NCBI RefSeq assembly: GCF_022662375.1
Contig: NZ_JAKNQL010000001.1
Coordinates: forward strand, 1 to 64,000
DNA length: 64,000 bases
Direction of reading: 5' to 3'
DNA from: Pseudomonas sp. CROZ-RG-20F-R04-15
GTDB taxonomy: Bacteria; Pseudomonadota; Gammaproteobacteria; Pseudomonadales; Pseudomonadaceae
Shown: piece after piece, positions 18,201 to 27,540 of the stretch
Layout of the letters: every line of letters starts with the position of its first letter
Position numbering within the stretch: the stretch's first letter is position 1
Program-made: the position numbers and the translations under genes
Notes under the pieces: model-generated
The model's database searches: none
What the model was told of the DNA's origin: nothing
The model's input: the letters and a program-made list of their open reading frames with translations, nothing else

Positions 18201-19259
18201 ATGAACAGAGCCATCTATCTGCACACCGCTGCTGTCCTGAATGCAGCTGGCAGCGAATGTGCCGACTTGCTCGGCACACCACGCTCAGCACAACCACTGG
18301 CCTTTGACGCGCGACGTCTGGCTTTTGCATTGCCGACGCCGCGTCTGGCGAGCGATTTGTTCGATCGCAAGATCCAGCGCAGCGTCGAGCCGCAAGGCTT
18401 GCGTTTATTGCATTGCGCAGCACGGCTGGCACCGTCGCTGGCGGCGCTGCAAGTGCCCGCCTCGCGTGTTGCCCTGACCGCGGCCATTCCCGAAGTCGAC
18501 GCACCAAGCCCTTGTTGGGACGCGGTGCAGGCGATCATCGAACAGCCACACAAACAACTCGGCCAATTGTTGGCCAACACTCCGCCCTTGCATGCGCTGA
18601 CCCTGCTCAACAGCAGCGTGATGGCGTATGTGGCCGAAGCGCTCGATTGCCACGGGCCGATGGGAGGCTTCTGTTCCCAGGACAACGCCGGGCTGGATGC
18701 GCTGATCGAAGCCTGCCAGCAGATTGGCGAGCAGCATGCCGACGCCGCGCTGGTGGTCAGCAGCAGTCCGAACCTGACACCGGCCCTGTACCTGCGCGAG
18801 CCCGACCAGGCAAACGAGGCGGTTTTTGGTGAGGGCGCCGCCGCGCTGTTGCTGGCGTCAACACCACCAGCGGATAGGGCCCATGTCGTACGCGTAGCCG
18901 GGTTCGCTCGGGGCTACAGCGCGGATCCGCAACGCTCTTCAGCCGTTGGCCAGCGCGTGATCGACCAAGCCTTGAGTCTGGAGAAACTGCGCGTGGGCGA
19001 CGTTGAACAGGTCGTCGGCAATTGCGCTGACGAGCAGTTGATGAAGTTGCTCGAAGCCTTCCCGCGCGAGATTCGCAGCACCCGCAACATGACCGGTGAA
19101 CTGGGCGCCAGCGGCTTGCTGACAGAGGTCGCGCTGACCTTGCACCTCAGTCGTGAGACAACGGCGACGCCAGGCTACACGCTGCTTGTCAGCCACACTC
19201 GCGCCGGTCACTGGGGCGCGTTGCTGTTGAGCAGTGAAACCATGGAGAAGCACGCATGA
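18201..19259 (+). CDS. Ketosynthase-like protein lacking the catalytic cysteine, first partner
   Basis: The 352-residue product aligns with ketosynthases over the middle (GPMGGFCSQDNAGLDALIEAC, then VFGEGAAALLL), but the position of the nucleophile appears to be Asn162, and the NTHGTST and NKSxxGH histidine motifs are not recognisable. It is shorter than a normal ketosynthase, mainly at the N-terminal half. It is therefore unlikely to condense on its own; by analogy with chain-length factors it may pair with the preceding ketosynthase. Its stop overlaps the next ketosynthase by four bases. The alternative is a priming or structural role. Confidence 0.7.
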   Translation: MNRAIYLHTAAVLNAAGSECADLLGTPRSAQPLAFDARRLAFALPTPRLASDLFDRKIQRSVEPQGLRLLHCAARLAPSLAALQVPASRVALTAAIPEVDAPSPCWDAVQAIIEQPHKQLGQLLANTPPLHALTLLNSSVMAYVAEALDCHGPMGGFCSQDNAGLDALIEACQQIGEQHADAALVVSSSPNLTPALYLREPDQANEAVFGEGAAALLLASTPPADRAHVVRVAGFARGYSADPQRSSAVGQRVIDQALSLEKLRVGDVEQVVGNCADEQLMKLLEAFPREIRSTRNMTGELGASGLLTEVALTLHLSRETTATPGYTLLVSHTRAGHWGALLLSSETMEKHA

Positions 19260-20551
19260 GTGCGACACGGATTGTGATCACCGGCATGGGCGCCGTCACC
19301 GGTTTCGGTTTCGAATGGCAGACCCTCTGGGAAAAAATGCTCGGCGCCGAACATTGCGTGCGGCCATGGCAGCCGGACGACCTGCAAGAGGCCTCGTTTG
19401 CGGTGCGTTATGCAGCGCCTGTCGACATGAGCCTGTTGCCGGAAAAACTGCACAACCACACGGCGTGGACGATGCCACTGGAAAAACGCAGCCGCTTTGG
19501 CTGGGTGGCCGCTACGCAAGCGGTCAACGACAGCGGCCTGCAACCGGAGCAATTGCGCGGCGCCGCGGTCCTGTGTGCCTCGGGCGCGCCACAGCACATG
19601 CTCGCCGACATGCTGCTGACCGCCGCCCCCGATGGCGCGGCCCCTGGCTGGCAGCACCTGATGCCGCGTGCCGGGCAAGTGAATGCCGACGGTTCGCTGC
19701 GTCAAAGCAACGACCGTCTGGCGCGCGTAATCGCCGACGATCTCGGCTGCGAAGGCCCCGTGATCAACATCAGCAGTGCCTGTGCTGGCGCCTCGCAAGC
19801 GATCGGTAATGCCTTTCAGATGATTCGTCGCGGCGAAGTCAGCGTAGCGCTGGCCGGCGGTGCCGACTCGGTGCTCAATCTCGACACCATGGCCGCGCTG
19901 TACTTGCTCGGCGCCGCGTCGGGCGAACAACGCTGGGGCGCCGACCTGTGTCGGCCGTTCGATCGTGACCGCAGTGGGCTGATCGCCGGCGAGGGCGGCG
20001 GTTTTGTTGTCCTCGAAAGCCTGGAACACGCCTTGGCCCGGGGCGCGACACCCTATGCCGAAGTGCTCGGTTTCGGCAGCAGCCTGGACGCTTACAAAGT
20101 CACTGCACCGCAACCCGAAGGACGTGGCGCGGCACTGGCGATGCAAGCTGCGCTCGACGACGCCGGGCTACGCCCGCAGCAGATCGATCTGATCAACGCC
20201 CACGGCACCTCGACGCCGCTCAACGACGTTGCCGAAACCCTCGCGATCAAAAGTGTGTTCGCCGAACACAAGCACTATCAAGCCTTGGCTGTCAGCGCCA
20301 ACAAATCACAGTTCGGTCACCTGATCGCAGCGGCCGGCGCACCCGAATGCATCGTCACCGCATTGGCCTGCCTGAACGATCTGGTCACGCCCACGGTGAA
20401 CCTGCACGACGCCGACGAACAGTGCGATCTGGATTACTGCGCCGGTCAGGCCGTCAGTCGTCGCGTGGATTACGCACTGAGCAATTCCTTCGGTTTTGGC
20501 GGCCTCAACACCTCGCTGGCCCTTGGCAAATATCGGGAGCACGGACAATGA
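19256..20551 (+). CDS. Beta-ketoacyl-ACP synthase (KAS II type), second ketosynthase
   Basis: The 431-residue product is a complete FabF-like ketosynthase with Cys176 in NISSACAGA, His316 in NAHGTST and His355 in NKSQFGH, and the GEGGGFVVLE and NSFGFGG segments of the family. It is a paralogue of the first ketosynthase in the cluster but closer to housekeeping FabF. ATGA overlaps join it to the genes on both sides. Two active ketosynthases suggest different substrate or chain-length ranges, for example initiation against elongation; the sequence does not say which. Confidence 0.9.
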   Translation: MSATRIVITGMGAVTGFGFEWQTLWEKMLGAEHCVRPWQPDDLQEASFAVRYAAPVDMSLLPEKLHNHTAWTMPLEKRSRFGWVAATQAVNDSGLQPEQLRGAAVLCASGAPQHMLADMLLTAAPDGAAPGWQHLMPRAGQVNADGSLRQSNDRLARVIADDLGCEGPVINISSACAGASQAIGNAFQMIRRGEVSVALAGGADSVLNLDTMAALYLLGAASGEQRWGADLCRPFDRDRSGLIAGEGGGFVVLESLEHALARGATPYAEVLGFGSSLDAYKVTAPQPEGRGAALAMQAALDDAGLRPQQIDLINAHGTSTPLNDVAETLAIKSVFAEHKHYQALAVSANKSQFGHLIAAAGAPECIVTALACLNDLVTPTVNLHDADEQCDLDYCAGQAVSRRVDYALSNSFGFGGLNTSLALGKYREHGQ

Positions 20552-21756
20552 GCAATGCCTCTGCACGTATCGCCATCACCGGCAGCGGCTGTGTGTTGCC
20601 CACAGGCTGGGGAGTTGAGGGTTTCTGGTCGGCGGCCCGCGAGGGTCGCAGCGCGATCTCGCCCCTGAACTCGTCACTGTTCCACAGCGAGCGCGTCACC
20701 GCGTTCGGGCACATCGCTGATCGAGACCATCAACGTAGCCGTCAGGATGTCGCGCAAAACCTCCAGCGTTACTGCCCGCCGGCAGTGATCTGGGGCGTCA
20801 GTGCCGTGCGCCAGGCGTTGGCCGAGGCCGGGCTTGAACCGGGCCGCGACAACGTGCGTTTTGGTCTCTATTGCTGCCAGGGCGGTTACACCCATCCCTC
20901 GCTCGCTTCTTACGGTGAACTGCTGCACGAGTGTCAGACCGAGGCCGGTGCCGACATGCAGCGTCTGGCCAAACGCGTGTTGCAGGAGCGCGCGCTCGAT
21001 CCGTTTCTGGTCCTCAAAAGCCTCAGCAACGGTTTGCTCGGGGTGGTCAGTCTGGCGTTGAAACTGGAGTGCGAAAGCAACGCTTACATGCAAGGTGTGG
21101 CCGGCAATCTCGCGGCGCTACGCGAGGCCTGCGCCGCGCTGCAAAGCGGTCGAGTGGATGCGGCGATTGTGGTCGGCGCCGGCAGTGAACTTGATCCACT
21201 GGCGCTGGCTGCACTGGCCGAGGCTGGCGTAATCAGCACCGACGCTTCGCAAAGCCTGCGCGCCTTCGATCGCCACGGCAGTGGTGGTATTGCCGGCGAA
21301 GGCGCGGCGGCGTTGGTACTGCGCCGCGCCGATGATCTGCCGGCAGGCCCGCAAACCTGCCTGACGGCGCTCTTCGCCCATCCTCGTCTGGACTCGCTGA
21401 ACCTGCCCGACAAACAGGTGGATCTGCTGATCAGCAGCGCCACTGGCGATGCGCACAAGGATGCCGATCTTGCCCGCACGCTGGCGCGAACCGGCGCCGC
21501 GCACATCACCAGCAGCACGCCGCTGACCGGCATGCTCAGCGGTGCGCCGAGCCTGGTGGATCTGATCCTCGCGCGGCAGGCGTTGCAGGCGCAAAGCATC
21601 CCGCCGGTCAGTGGCCTGGAGCAACCGCTGGATGCGCACCTGCCGTTTGTGCTCGGCGGGCCGCGCGATGCCGTGCTGCACGATTGCCTGGTCATCAACC
21701 GCGACGACAACGGCTTCAGTGCCGGTTACCAACTCGAATTTCACGCGGCCGACTGA
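20548..21756 (+). CDS. Ketosynthase-like protein lacking the catalytic cysteine, second partner
   Basis: This 402-residue product starts like a ketosynthase (RIAITGSGCVLPTGWG) and keeps the GIAGEGAAALVL stretch, but the nucleophile region reads SNAYMQGVAGN with valine (about residue 184) where cysteine is expected, and the two histidine motifs are gone. It follows the second complete ketosynthase exactly as the first cysteine-less protein follows the first, giving two KS/KS-like pairs. A chain-length-factor-like role is the natural reading. The frame is open further upstream inside the previous gene, but the ATG in the ATGA overlap is the plausible start. Confidence 0.72.
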   Translation: MSNASARIAITGSGCVLPTGWGVEGFWSAAREGRSAISPLNSSLFHSERVTAFGHIADRDHQRSRQDVAQNLQRYCPPAVIWGVSAVRQALAEAGLEPGRDNVRFGLYCCQGGYTHPSLASYGELLHECQTEAGADMQRLAKRVLQERALDPFLVLKSLSNGLLGVVSLALKLECESNAYMQGVAGNLAALREACAALQSGRVDAAIVVGAGSELDPLALAALAEAGVISTDASQSLRAFDRHGSGGIAGEGAAALVLRRADDLPAGPQTCLTALFAHPRLDSLNLPDKQVDLLISSATGDAHKDADLARTLARTGAAHITSSTPLTGMLSGAPSLVDLILARQALQAQSIPPVSGLEQPLDAHLPFVLGGPRDAVLHDCLVINRDDNGFSAGYQLEFHAAD

Positions 21757-21803
21757 CCGTCCGCCCGCAACAGCTGATTTTTTACTCAAGGGATAGAACT
21801 GTC

Positions 21804-24674
21804 ATGGATTACCGCGATTACGTACGGCCGAAATTCGTTGAATTGATGCAGGCCCTGGGCCTGGAGTGCCAGTTCCACAGAGCGCTGGGCAGTAAATTGT
21901 TTTACCGCGACCGGCAGGGCGAAGAGGTGACGGTTACTGACTTCCTCGGCGGCTACGGCGCCGCGCTGTATGGCCACAACGATCCGCAATTTGTCGATCA
22001 ACTCGTCGACCTGTTGCGCGCCGATGTGCCGTTCAATGCGCAGATGTCGGTGCGCGGTGCGGCCGGTCAGTTGGGGCGTGAACTCAGTGAAGCGTTCAAC
22101 CGTGAACTGAACAACACCGAGCGCTACATTTCGACCTTCTCCAACAGTGGCGCCGAGTCGGTGGAAATCGCCGTCAAGCACGCCGAATACCGTCGTCAGA
22201 AAAACCTGCAGAAGCAATTCGACGAGCGCGATTTCACCCTCGCCAATCTGGTTGCCAGCGACAAGGCCTACGTCGAACTGGACATCGACGATATCGATTT
22301 GCCCGCCGGTCTGCTGCCGCAGAATCTGTCCTGCGTCACCGTGCGCCAAGTGGCCGAGGCGGTGCGTCAGCACAACCTGGAGCAGTTGCATGTCGAGCCG
22401 GTCTTTCTCGCTGTACGCGGCAGCTTCCACGGCAAACTGGTGAACACCGTTCAACTGACGTACGGCAAGCAGTACCGCAAACCGTTCGCCCGTTTCGGCC
22501 TTAACGTCGAGTTCATCGACCCGCAGCAGCCACAGCAATTGCAGGACCTGCCGGCCCGTCACGTGCGTCACTGGCTGAGCCTGGAATGGAGCGGCGAAAC
22601 CCTGCAGGTACGCCGCGAAGCATTCAGCGCGATCACGGCGGTATTGCTGGAGCCGATTCAGGGCGAGGGCGGCATCAACGAGTTCGCCAATGAGTTTTAT
22701 CTGGGCCTGCGGCGTCTGTGCAACGAGCAGCAATGCCCGCTGATCATCGATGAAGTGCAATCCGGTTTCGGCCGCACCGGCACTTTGCTCGGCGCCAGCC
22801 ATTTCAACTTGCAGGGCGATTACTACTGCCTGTCGAAAGCGCTGGGCGGAGGCCTGATGAAAATTGCTGCGACGGTGATCCGCGCCAGCCACTACGAAAA
22901 CGACTTCAGCTACATCCACAGTTCGACCTTTGCCGAAGATGACGCGTCCTGCCATATCGCCCTGTCAGCCCTGCGGCGTCTGTTCGAGAACGACAGCGCG
23001 ATGCTCAAGGACGTGAACAAGAAGGGCGAGTACCTCAAGTCGTCGCTGCTGGAACTCAAAGCGGCCTACCCGGACGTCATCGCCGACGTGCGCGGTCGCG
23101 GCTTGCTGCTGGGCTTCGAATTGCACGACCTGACCGGCACCAGCTCACTGGTTCAGGCATCGGCGCAGTACAACGATGCGCTGGGCTACATCATTGCCGG
23201 CTACCTGCTGCAATTCGAATCGCTGCGCGTGGCGCCGTCGGGCAGCAACGCCAATGTGATTCGTCTGGAACCGCCGGTGTGCATCACCTTCGAAGAAATC
23301 GATGGCTTGATCGGCTCCCTGCAGAAAGTCTGCGACATGCTGCGCCGCCGCGATGCTTTCCCGCTGGCGGCCGGTGTGTGCGCCGACAGCATCGCGCAAG
23401 TGCCGGCCCGCGAGGTCAGCTTCAAGGAGGATGAAAACCTCCCAAAGTCTGATGAGAACGTGCGCGTGGTGGCGCGCGTGGCGTTCATCAACCATTTGAT
23501 TGATTCGGACATGCTCAGTGACGTCGATCCGTCACTGTCGACCCTGAGCCCTGAACAGAAACGCGAGTTCATCAAACGCATGGCCCCCGAGCGTCGTGCC
23601 GCGCCGATCGGCCCGGTGCAGATCCGCTCGAAACTCGGCACCGCCGTGGAGTTCACTCTGTACCCGCTGTGCATGGATTCCGACGCCATGGCGGCGTACA
23701 TCGCCAGCGGTGATTTGCAAACCATCCGCGAAGAAGTCGGCAATCGCATCAAGGATGCCCGCGCCGATGGCTACACCGTTGCCGGTCTGGGCATGTACAC
23801 CTCGATCGTCACCAACAACTGCCAAGCGCTGCAGATCCCCGACATGGCGCTGACTTCCGGCAACGCCCTGACCATCGGCATGGGTCTGGAAGCCATCGAG
23901 CAAGGCTGCAAACAGCAAGGCCTTGAGCTGGGTGAGCAGACCGCTGCAGTGGTCGGTGCGGCCGGCAACATTGCCTCGACCTACGCCTCGCTGCTGTCGA
24001 CCAGCGTCGAGCACCTGATCCTCATCGGCAGCGGCCGCGACGGTTCCCTGCGTCGTCTGGAAAAAACCGCGCAACTGATTTACGCCGAAGCCGCCCGCGC
24101 GATTCTCAAGGGCGTCGCCGAGCACGACCGTCTCGCCCGTCGCTTGCAGCAAATCGACGGCATCGATGCGCTGTTGCAGGCCCATGGCAGCAGTGCCGAT
24201 CTAGGCCTGCGAGTGGCGAAACTGGTCGAGGAACGCTTGGGCGCGAATGCCTTCATCACCGTCAGCAACGATCTAGATGTGCTGAAACAGGCACGCATCG
24301 TGCTCTGCGCGGCGAACGCACCGCAGCCGTTTCTAGGGGCCGAACACTTCGCCGAAAACAGCGTGATCTGCGACATCGCCGTTCCGCTGAACGTTGACCA
24401 GAACCTCGCCAGTCAGCGCTCTGACGTGCTCTACATGCACGGCGGCATCGTGCAGACACCGCTGGGCGATGGTTTGGTGAAAAACGTTCGGGCCTATCTC
24501 AAGCAAGGTCAGTTGTACGCGTGCATGGCCGAGTCGGTGCTGATGGGCCTGTCCGGGATGAAACAGCACTACTCCTACGGCGACATCAGCCGTGAGCAGG
24601 TTCAGCAGATTCGTGCGCTGGCGGCGACTCACGGTTTCACCCTCGCGCAGTTCAAAACCGACAACTCGCTCTAA
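21804..24674 (+). CDS. Class III aminotransferase fused to acyl-ACP reductase
   Basis: The 956-residue product joins two enzymes. Residues about 1-515 are a PLP-dependent class III aminotransferase with IIDEVQSGFGRTG (314-326) and the PLP lysine in LSKALGGG (Lys345). Residues about 555-956 resemble cyanobacterial acyl-ACP reductase: GLGMYTSIVTNN (661-672), TSGNALT (684-690), the Rossmann VVGAAGNIAS (716-725), and YACMAESVL near the end, whose Cys907 matches the thioester-forming cysteine of that family. Acyl-ACP would be reduced to an aldehyde and then aminated to a terminal amine in one polypeptide. PigE- and TamH-type enzymes join similar activities in pyrrole pathways, but with a different reductase. 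The ATG at 21804 lies 48 bases after the previous stop. Confidence 0.87.
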   Translation: MDYRDYVRPKFVELMQALGLECQFHRALGSKLFYRDRQGEEVTVTDFLGGYGAALYGHNDPQFVDQLVDLLRADVPFNAQMSVRGAAGQLGRELSEAFNRELNNTERYISTFSNSGAESVEIAVKHAEYRRQKNLQKQFDERDFTLANLVASDKAYVELDIDDIDLPAGLLPQNLSCVTVRQVAEAVRQHNLEQLHVEPVFLAVRGSFHGKLVNTVQLTYGKQYRKPFARFGLNVEFIDPQQPQQLQDLPARHVRHWLSLEWSGETLQVRREAFSAITAVLLEPIQGEGGINEFANEFYLGLRRLCNEQQCPLIIDEVQSGFGRTGTLLGASHFNLQGDYYCLSKALGGGLMKIAATVIRASHYENDFSYIHSSTFAEDDASCHIALSALRRLFENDSAMLKDVNKKGEYLKSSLLELKAAYPDVIADVRGRGLLLGFELHDLTGTSSLVQASAQYNDALGYIIAGYLLQFESLRVAPSGSNANVIRLEPPVCITFEEIDGLIGSLQKVCDMLRRRDAFPLAAGVCADSIAQVPAREVSFKEDENLPKSDENVRVVARVAFINHLIDSDMLSDVDPSLSTLSPEQKREFIKRMAPERRAAPIGPVQIRSKLGTAVEFTLYPLCMDSDAMAAYIASGDLQTIREEVGNRIKDARADGYTVAGLGMYTSIVTNNCQALQIPDMALTSGNALTIGMGLEAIEQGCKQQGLELGEQTAAVVGAAGNIASTYASLLSTSVEHLILIGSGRDGSLRRLEKTAQLIYAEAARAILKGVAEHDRLARRLQQIDGIDALLQAHGSSADLGLRVAKLVEERLGANAFITVSNDLDVLKQARIVLCAANAPQPFLGAEHFAENSVICDIAVPLNVDQNLASQRSDVLYMHGGIVQTPLGDGLVKNVRAYLKQGQLYACMAESVLMGLSGMKQHYSYGDISREQVQQIRALAATHGFTLAQFKTDNSL

Positions 24675-24683
24675 GGAACGGTC

Positions 24684-25421
24684 ATGCCGAATAAAGTAGC
24701 AGTGGTGACCGGTGGCAGTCGTGGCATCGGTCGGGCGATTGTCCAGGCCCTGGCCGGGGCCGGTTATCAGATCGCGTTCAGTTACGTGCGCGATGAAGTC
24801 GCGGCGATGGCCTTGCGCGATGAGGTCCAGGCCTCGGGGATCGATTGCCTGGCGTTGCAGTGCGATGTCAGCAACGGCGACAGCATCAAAGCGTTTTTCG
24901 AGCGGATCGATCAGCATTTCCAGCGTATCGATCTGTTGGTCAATAACGCCGGTATCACTCGCGACGGTCTGCTGGCGACGATGTCGGCGCGTGATCTGAT
25001 CGACGTGATCCAGACCAACCTGATCGGCACGATGCTGTGCTGTCAGCAGGTGGTGCCGGGCATGTTGCGCCAGCGCAGTGGTTGCATCGTCAACATCAGT
25101 TCGGTGGCGGCGCAGAAGCCCGGTAAAGGGCAGAGCAACTATGCCGCCGCCAAGGGTGGGGTCGAATCGTTGACCCGTGCCCTGGCGGTGGAACTGGCAC
25201 CACGCAACATTCGCGTCAACGCGGTAGCGCCGGGCATCGTCAAGACCGAGATGAGTACGGCGCTGATCGGCAGTCAGGAGGAAGAAATCCAGTCGCGTCT
25301 GCTGATCAAACGCTACGCGGAACCTGAAGAAATTGCCGAAGCGGTGCTGTACCTCGCCGATCGCGGTTTGTACCTGACCGGGGAGGTCCTGTCGGTTAAC
25401 GGCGGGTTGAAGATGCCATGA
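24684..25421 (+). CDS. 3-oxoacyl-ACP reductase, FabG-like
   Basis: The 245-residue short-chain dehydrogenase has the NADP-binding GGSRGIG motif (residues 10-16), NNAG near 88, the catalytic serine in NISSVA and YAAAK with catalytic tyrosine and lysine, and the usual PG(I/V)VKTEM segment. It should reduce the beta-keto group made by the ketosynthases to a hydroxyl on the ACP. AAGGA precedes the ATG nine bases after the fusion gene. Length and motifs are those of FabG, and the housekeeping fabG would sit elsewhere with fabD and acpP, so this is a pathway copy. Confidence 0.88.
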   Translation: MPNKVAVVTGGSRGIGRAIVQALAGAGYQIAFSYVRDEVAAMALRDEVQASGIDCLALQCDVSNGDSIKAFFERIDQHFQRIDLLVNNAGITRDGLLATMSARDLIDVIQTNLIGTMLCCQQVVPGMLRQRSGCIVNISSVAAQKPGKGQSNYAAAKGGVESLTRALAVELAPRNIRVNAVAPGIVKTEMSTALIGSQEEEIQSRLLIKRYAEPEEIAEAVLYLADRGLYLTGEVLSVNGGLKMP

Positions 25422-26182
25422 GCCGGACCATTCTGATCACCGGTGCGGCCAAAGGCATCGGCCGCGCGGTTGCCGAGAACTTTGCCGCCGACGCCGACAA
25501 TCGCCTGATCCTGCTGGATCTCGATCTGGCCGAACTGCAGCGCTGGGTCGATGAGCAACAGGAGCAGATCAAGGCGCGAGTCGAAACCCACGCGGCGAAC
25601 ATTGCCGACCTGCCGGCCATGGAGGCGTTGTTCAAGACCCTCGGCTCGCAAGTCGAGTACGTCGACGTGCTGGTCAACAGTGCCGGCATCTGCAACGAGA
25701 ACGAGCCGGAGGATCTGCACAACTGGCACAAGGTGATTTCGGTCAACCTCAACGGCACGTTCTACGTGACTTCGCTGTGTCTGGCGCTGATGCCCGACCG
25801 TGGGCGGATCATCAACATGTCGTCGATCCTCGGCCGTGCCGGCAAGGTGCGCAACACCGCGTACTGCGCCTCCAAACACGGCATCGTCGGCATGACCAAG
25901 GCGCTGGCGCTGGATCTCGCTTCGCGGCAGATCACCGTTAACGCGATTCTGCCGGCGTGGATCGATACGCCAATGTTGCAGGGTGAACTGGCGACGCAAG
26001 CGGCGATTGCCGGGTTGACCCAGGAACAGATCGTGCGCAACGCGAAGAAGAAACTGCCGATGCGCCGTTTCATTCAGAGCGAAGAAGTCGCGGCGATGGT
26101 GCGCTACCTGGCCAGCCCCGAGGCTGGCGGGGTGACCGCCCAGAGTCTGGTGATCGATGGCGGTGTCGGGTTGGGAATGTAG
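25418..26182 (+). CDS. Second short-chain dehydrogenase/reductase of the cluster
   Basis: The 254-residue product has GAAKGIG (cofactor site), NSAGIC, NMSSILGRAG and YCASK, the complete SDR active site, and an ILPAWIDTPM segment near the C terminus. It overlaps the preceding reductase by four bases. It is less FabG-like than its neighbour and may act on a different keto group, a hydroxyl, or the terminal aldehyde. No dehydratase or enoyl reductase is encoded nearby, so a hydroxylated product, or supply of those steps by primary fatty-acid enzymes, is possible. Confidence 0.82.
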   Translation: MSRTILITGAAKGIGRAVAENFAADADNRLILLDLDLAELQRWVDEQQEQIKARVETHAANIADLPAMEALFKTLGSQVEYVDVLVNSAGICNENEPEDLHNWHKVISVNLNGTFYVTSLCLALMPDRGRIINMSSILGRAGKVRNTAYCASKHGIVGMTKALALDLASRQITVNAILPAWIDTPMLQGELATQAAIAGLTQEQIVRNAKKKLPMRRFIQSEEVAAMVRYLASPEAGGVTAQSLVIDGGVGLGM

Positions 26183-26184
26183 CG

Positions 26185-27483
26185 ATGCCTCGATTTCACA
26201 ACAGTCACATTGTGGGGGCGGTGTGGGCGTGCATGGCTGCGCCCGCCGCGATGGCCGAATTGACCGTCGATGATCTGAAGCCTGATTACGCCGACGGTGA
26301 AGTCGGCGTGGCTACGGCTTTGCGCCTGCACGGCGACGATCAGGTCACGCAAAAAGCCGTGTATTTCAAAGCCAACCTGGAAGACAACTGGGACGGCGGT
26401 TACTACAAGGCCAAGGGCCGCGTGCGATATGACGCGCGCTACGACGGCAACAATCCGTACAGCGAACGGGCTCGCGACAAATACCGTTTCGATGCCGATT
26501 GGCGGCACCTCTACGTCGGCCATTCCCTAGGTGACGGCGAAGTGACGGTGGGCTGGCAGCAAGTGGTCTGGGGCCGTGCGGATGAATTGCGCGTGCTCGA
26601 TCAGATCAACCCGCTGGACTATCGCGATGGTCTGACGCCGCTGCTCGAAGACAGTCGTATCGCCGTGCCCATGGTGCGTTTTGCACAACCGGTGGGCGAA
26701 TGGGAACTGGAGGCGCTGTGGATCACTGACTTCTTGAAAAACCGGGCGCCGGTGGAGGGCAGTGAATTTGCCGCGCCGCTGTTTGCCACGCCGGATCCGC
26801 AGTATTTCCTGCTCGATTCCAAACCCGGCTATGACGGCGACAAGGGCTATTCCTATGGCCTGAGCGCCAATGGCCGGATCGGCGCAGTGGATACCAGTTT
26901 CGTTGCCTTGAGCGCCCGTCAGCAAGATCCGGTGTACGCGGTCGAAGGTCTCGCCGATGACGGTCGCACGCGACTGGAACGGCAGTTTCCCCGTTACACC
27001 ATGGGCGGTGCGGGGCTGGCGATCGACGCCGGGCACAGCATCGTGGTGCGCAGTGAGGTCGCGTATTTTGACAACTGGCGCGTGACCAATCCGACCCGCG
27101 CCTACGGTGCCGACAGCACGCCCATGGTCAAGTCGCTGCTGGGTGTCGACTACCTGTTGCGCGACTGGCTGATTTCCGCGCAATGGCAGGAACAAGTGCT
27201 GCTCGACTGGCAGGACGGCATGTTGCAGGACAAGCGCGAACCGCTGTTCACCCTGTCGGCCGAAGGCACCCATTGGCAGGACCGCCTCAAGAGTCGTCTG
27301 GTCGCGGCTGCCTCACCACCGTTTCAGGACAACGCCTTGCTGCAAGGCATCTTCACCTACAAGCCGGTCGACTACATCAAGCTCGGCCTGGAAGTGGATG
27401 TGTTCTTCGGCAAACCCGACAGGTCTTTTGGCGAGTACAGCAAGCGCGATCAAGTGCGGCTGTCGGCCGGTTATCTGTTCTGA
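26185..27483 (+). CDS. Outer-membrane beta-barrel protein, DUF1302-like
   Basis: The 432-residue product has a signal peptide ending near AMA-EL (about residue 24) and then alternating, aromatic-rich strands (GYYKAKGRVRYDARYDG, WELEALWITDF) ending in a terminal aromatic residue (GYLF), the mark of BamA-inserted barrels. GWQQVVWGRADELRVLDQINP resembles the conserved core of DUF1302-type porins, which occur beside MMPL pumps and LolA-like carriers. It starts two bases after the reductase stop, so export is encoded in the same transcript as synthesis. The transported compound is unknown; a role in passing the lipid product through or into the outer membrane is inferred. Confidence 0.72.
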   Translation: MPRFHNSHIVGAVWACMAAPAAMAELTVDDLKPDYADGEVGVATALRLHGDDQVTQKAVYFKANLEDNWDGGYYKAKGRVRYDARYDGNNPYSERARDKYRFDADWRHLYVGHSLGDGEVTVGWQQVVWGRADELRVLDQINPLDYRDGLTPLLEDSRIAVPMVRFAQPVGEWELEALWITDFLKNRAPVEGSEFAAPLFATPDPQYFLLDSKPGYDGDKGYSYGLSANGRIGAVDTSFVALSARQQDPVYAVEGLADDGRTRLERQFPRYTMGGAGLAIDAGHSIVVRSEVAYFDNWRVTNPTRAYGADSTPMVKSLLGVDYLLRDWLISAQWQEQVLLDWQDGMLQDKREPLFTLSAEGTHWQDRLKSRLVAAASPPFQDNALLQGIFTYKPVDYIKLGLEVDVFFGKPDRSFGEYSKRDQVRLSAGYLF

Positions 27484-27540
27484 CCCATCATGCCTGCCGC
27501 GCTCGCGCAGGTGCACTCATCCAACGAAAAGGAAGTTGTT

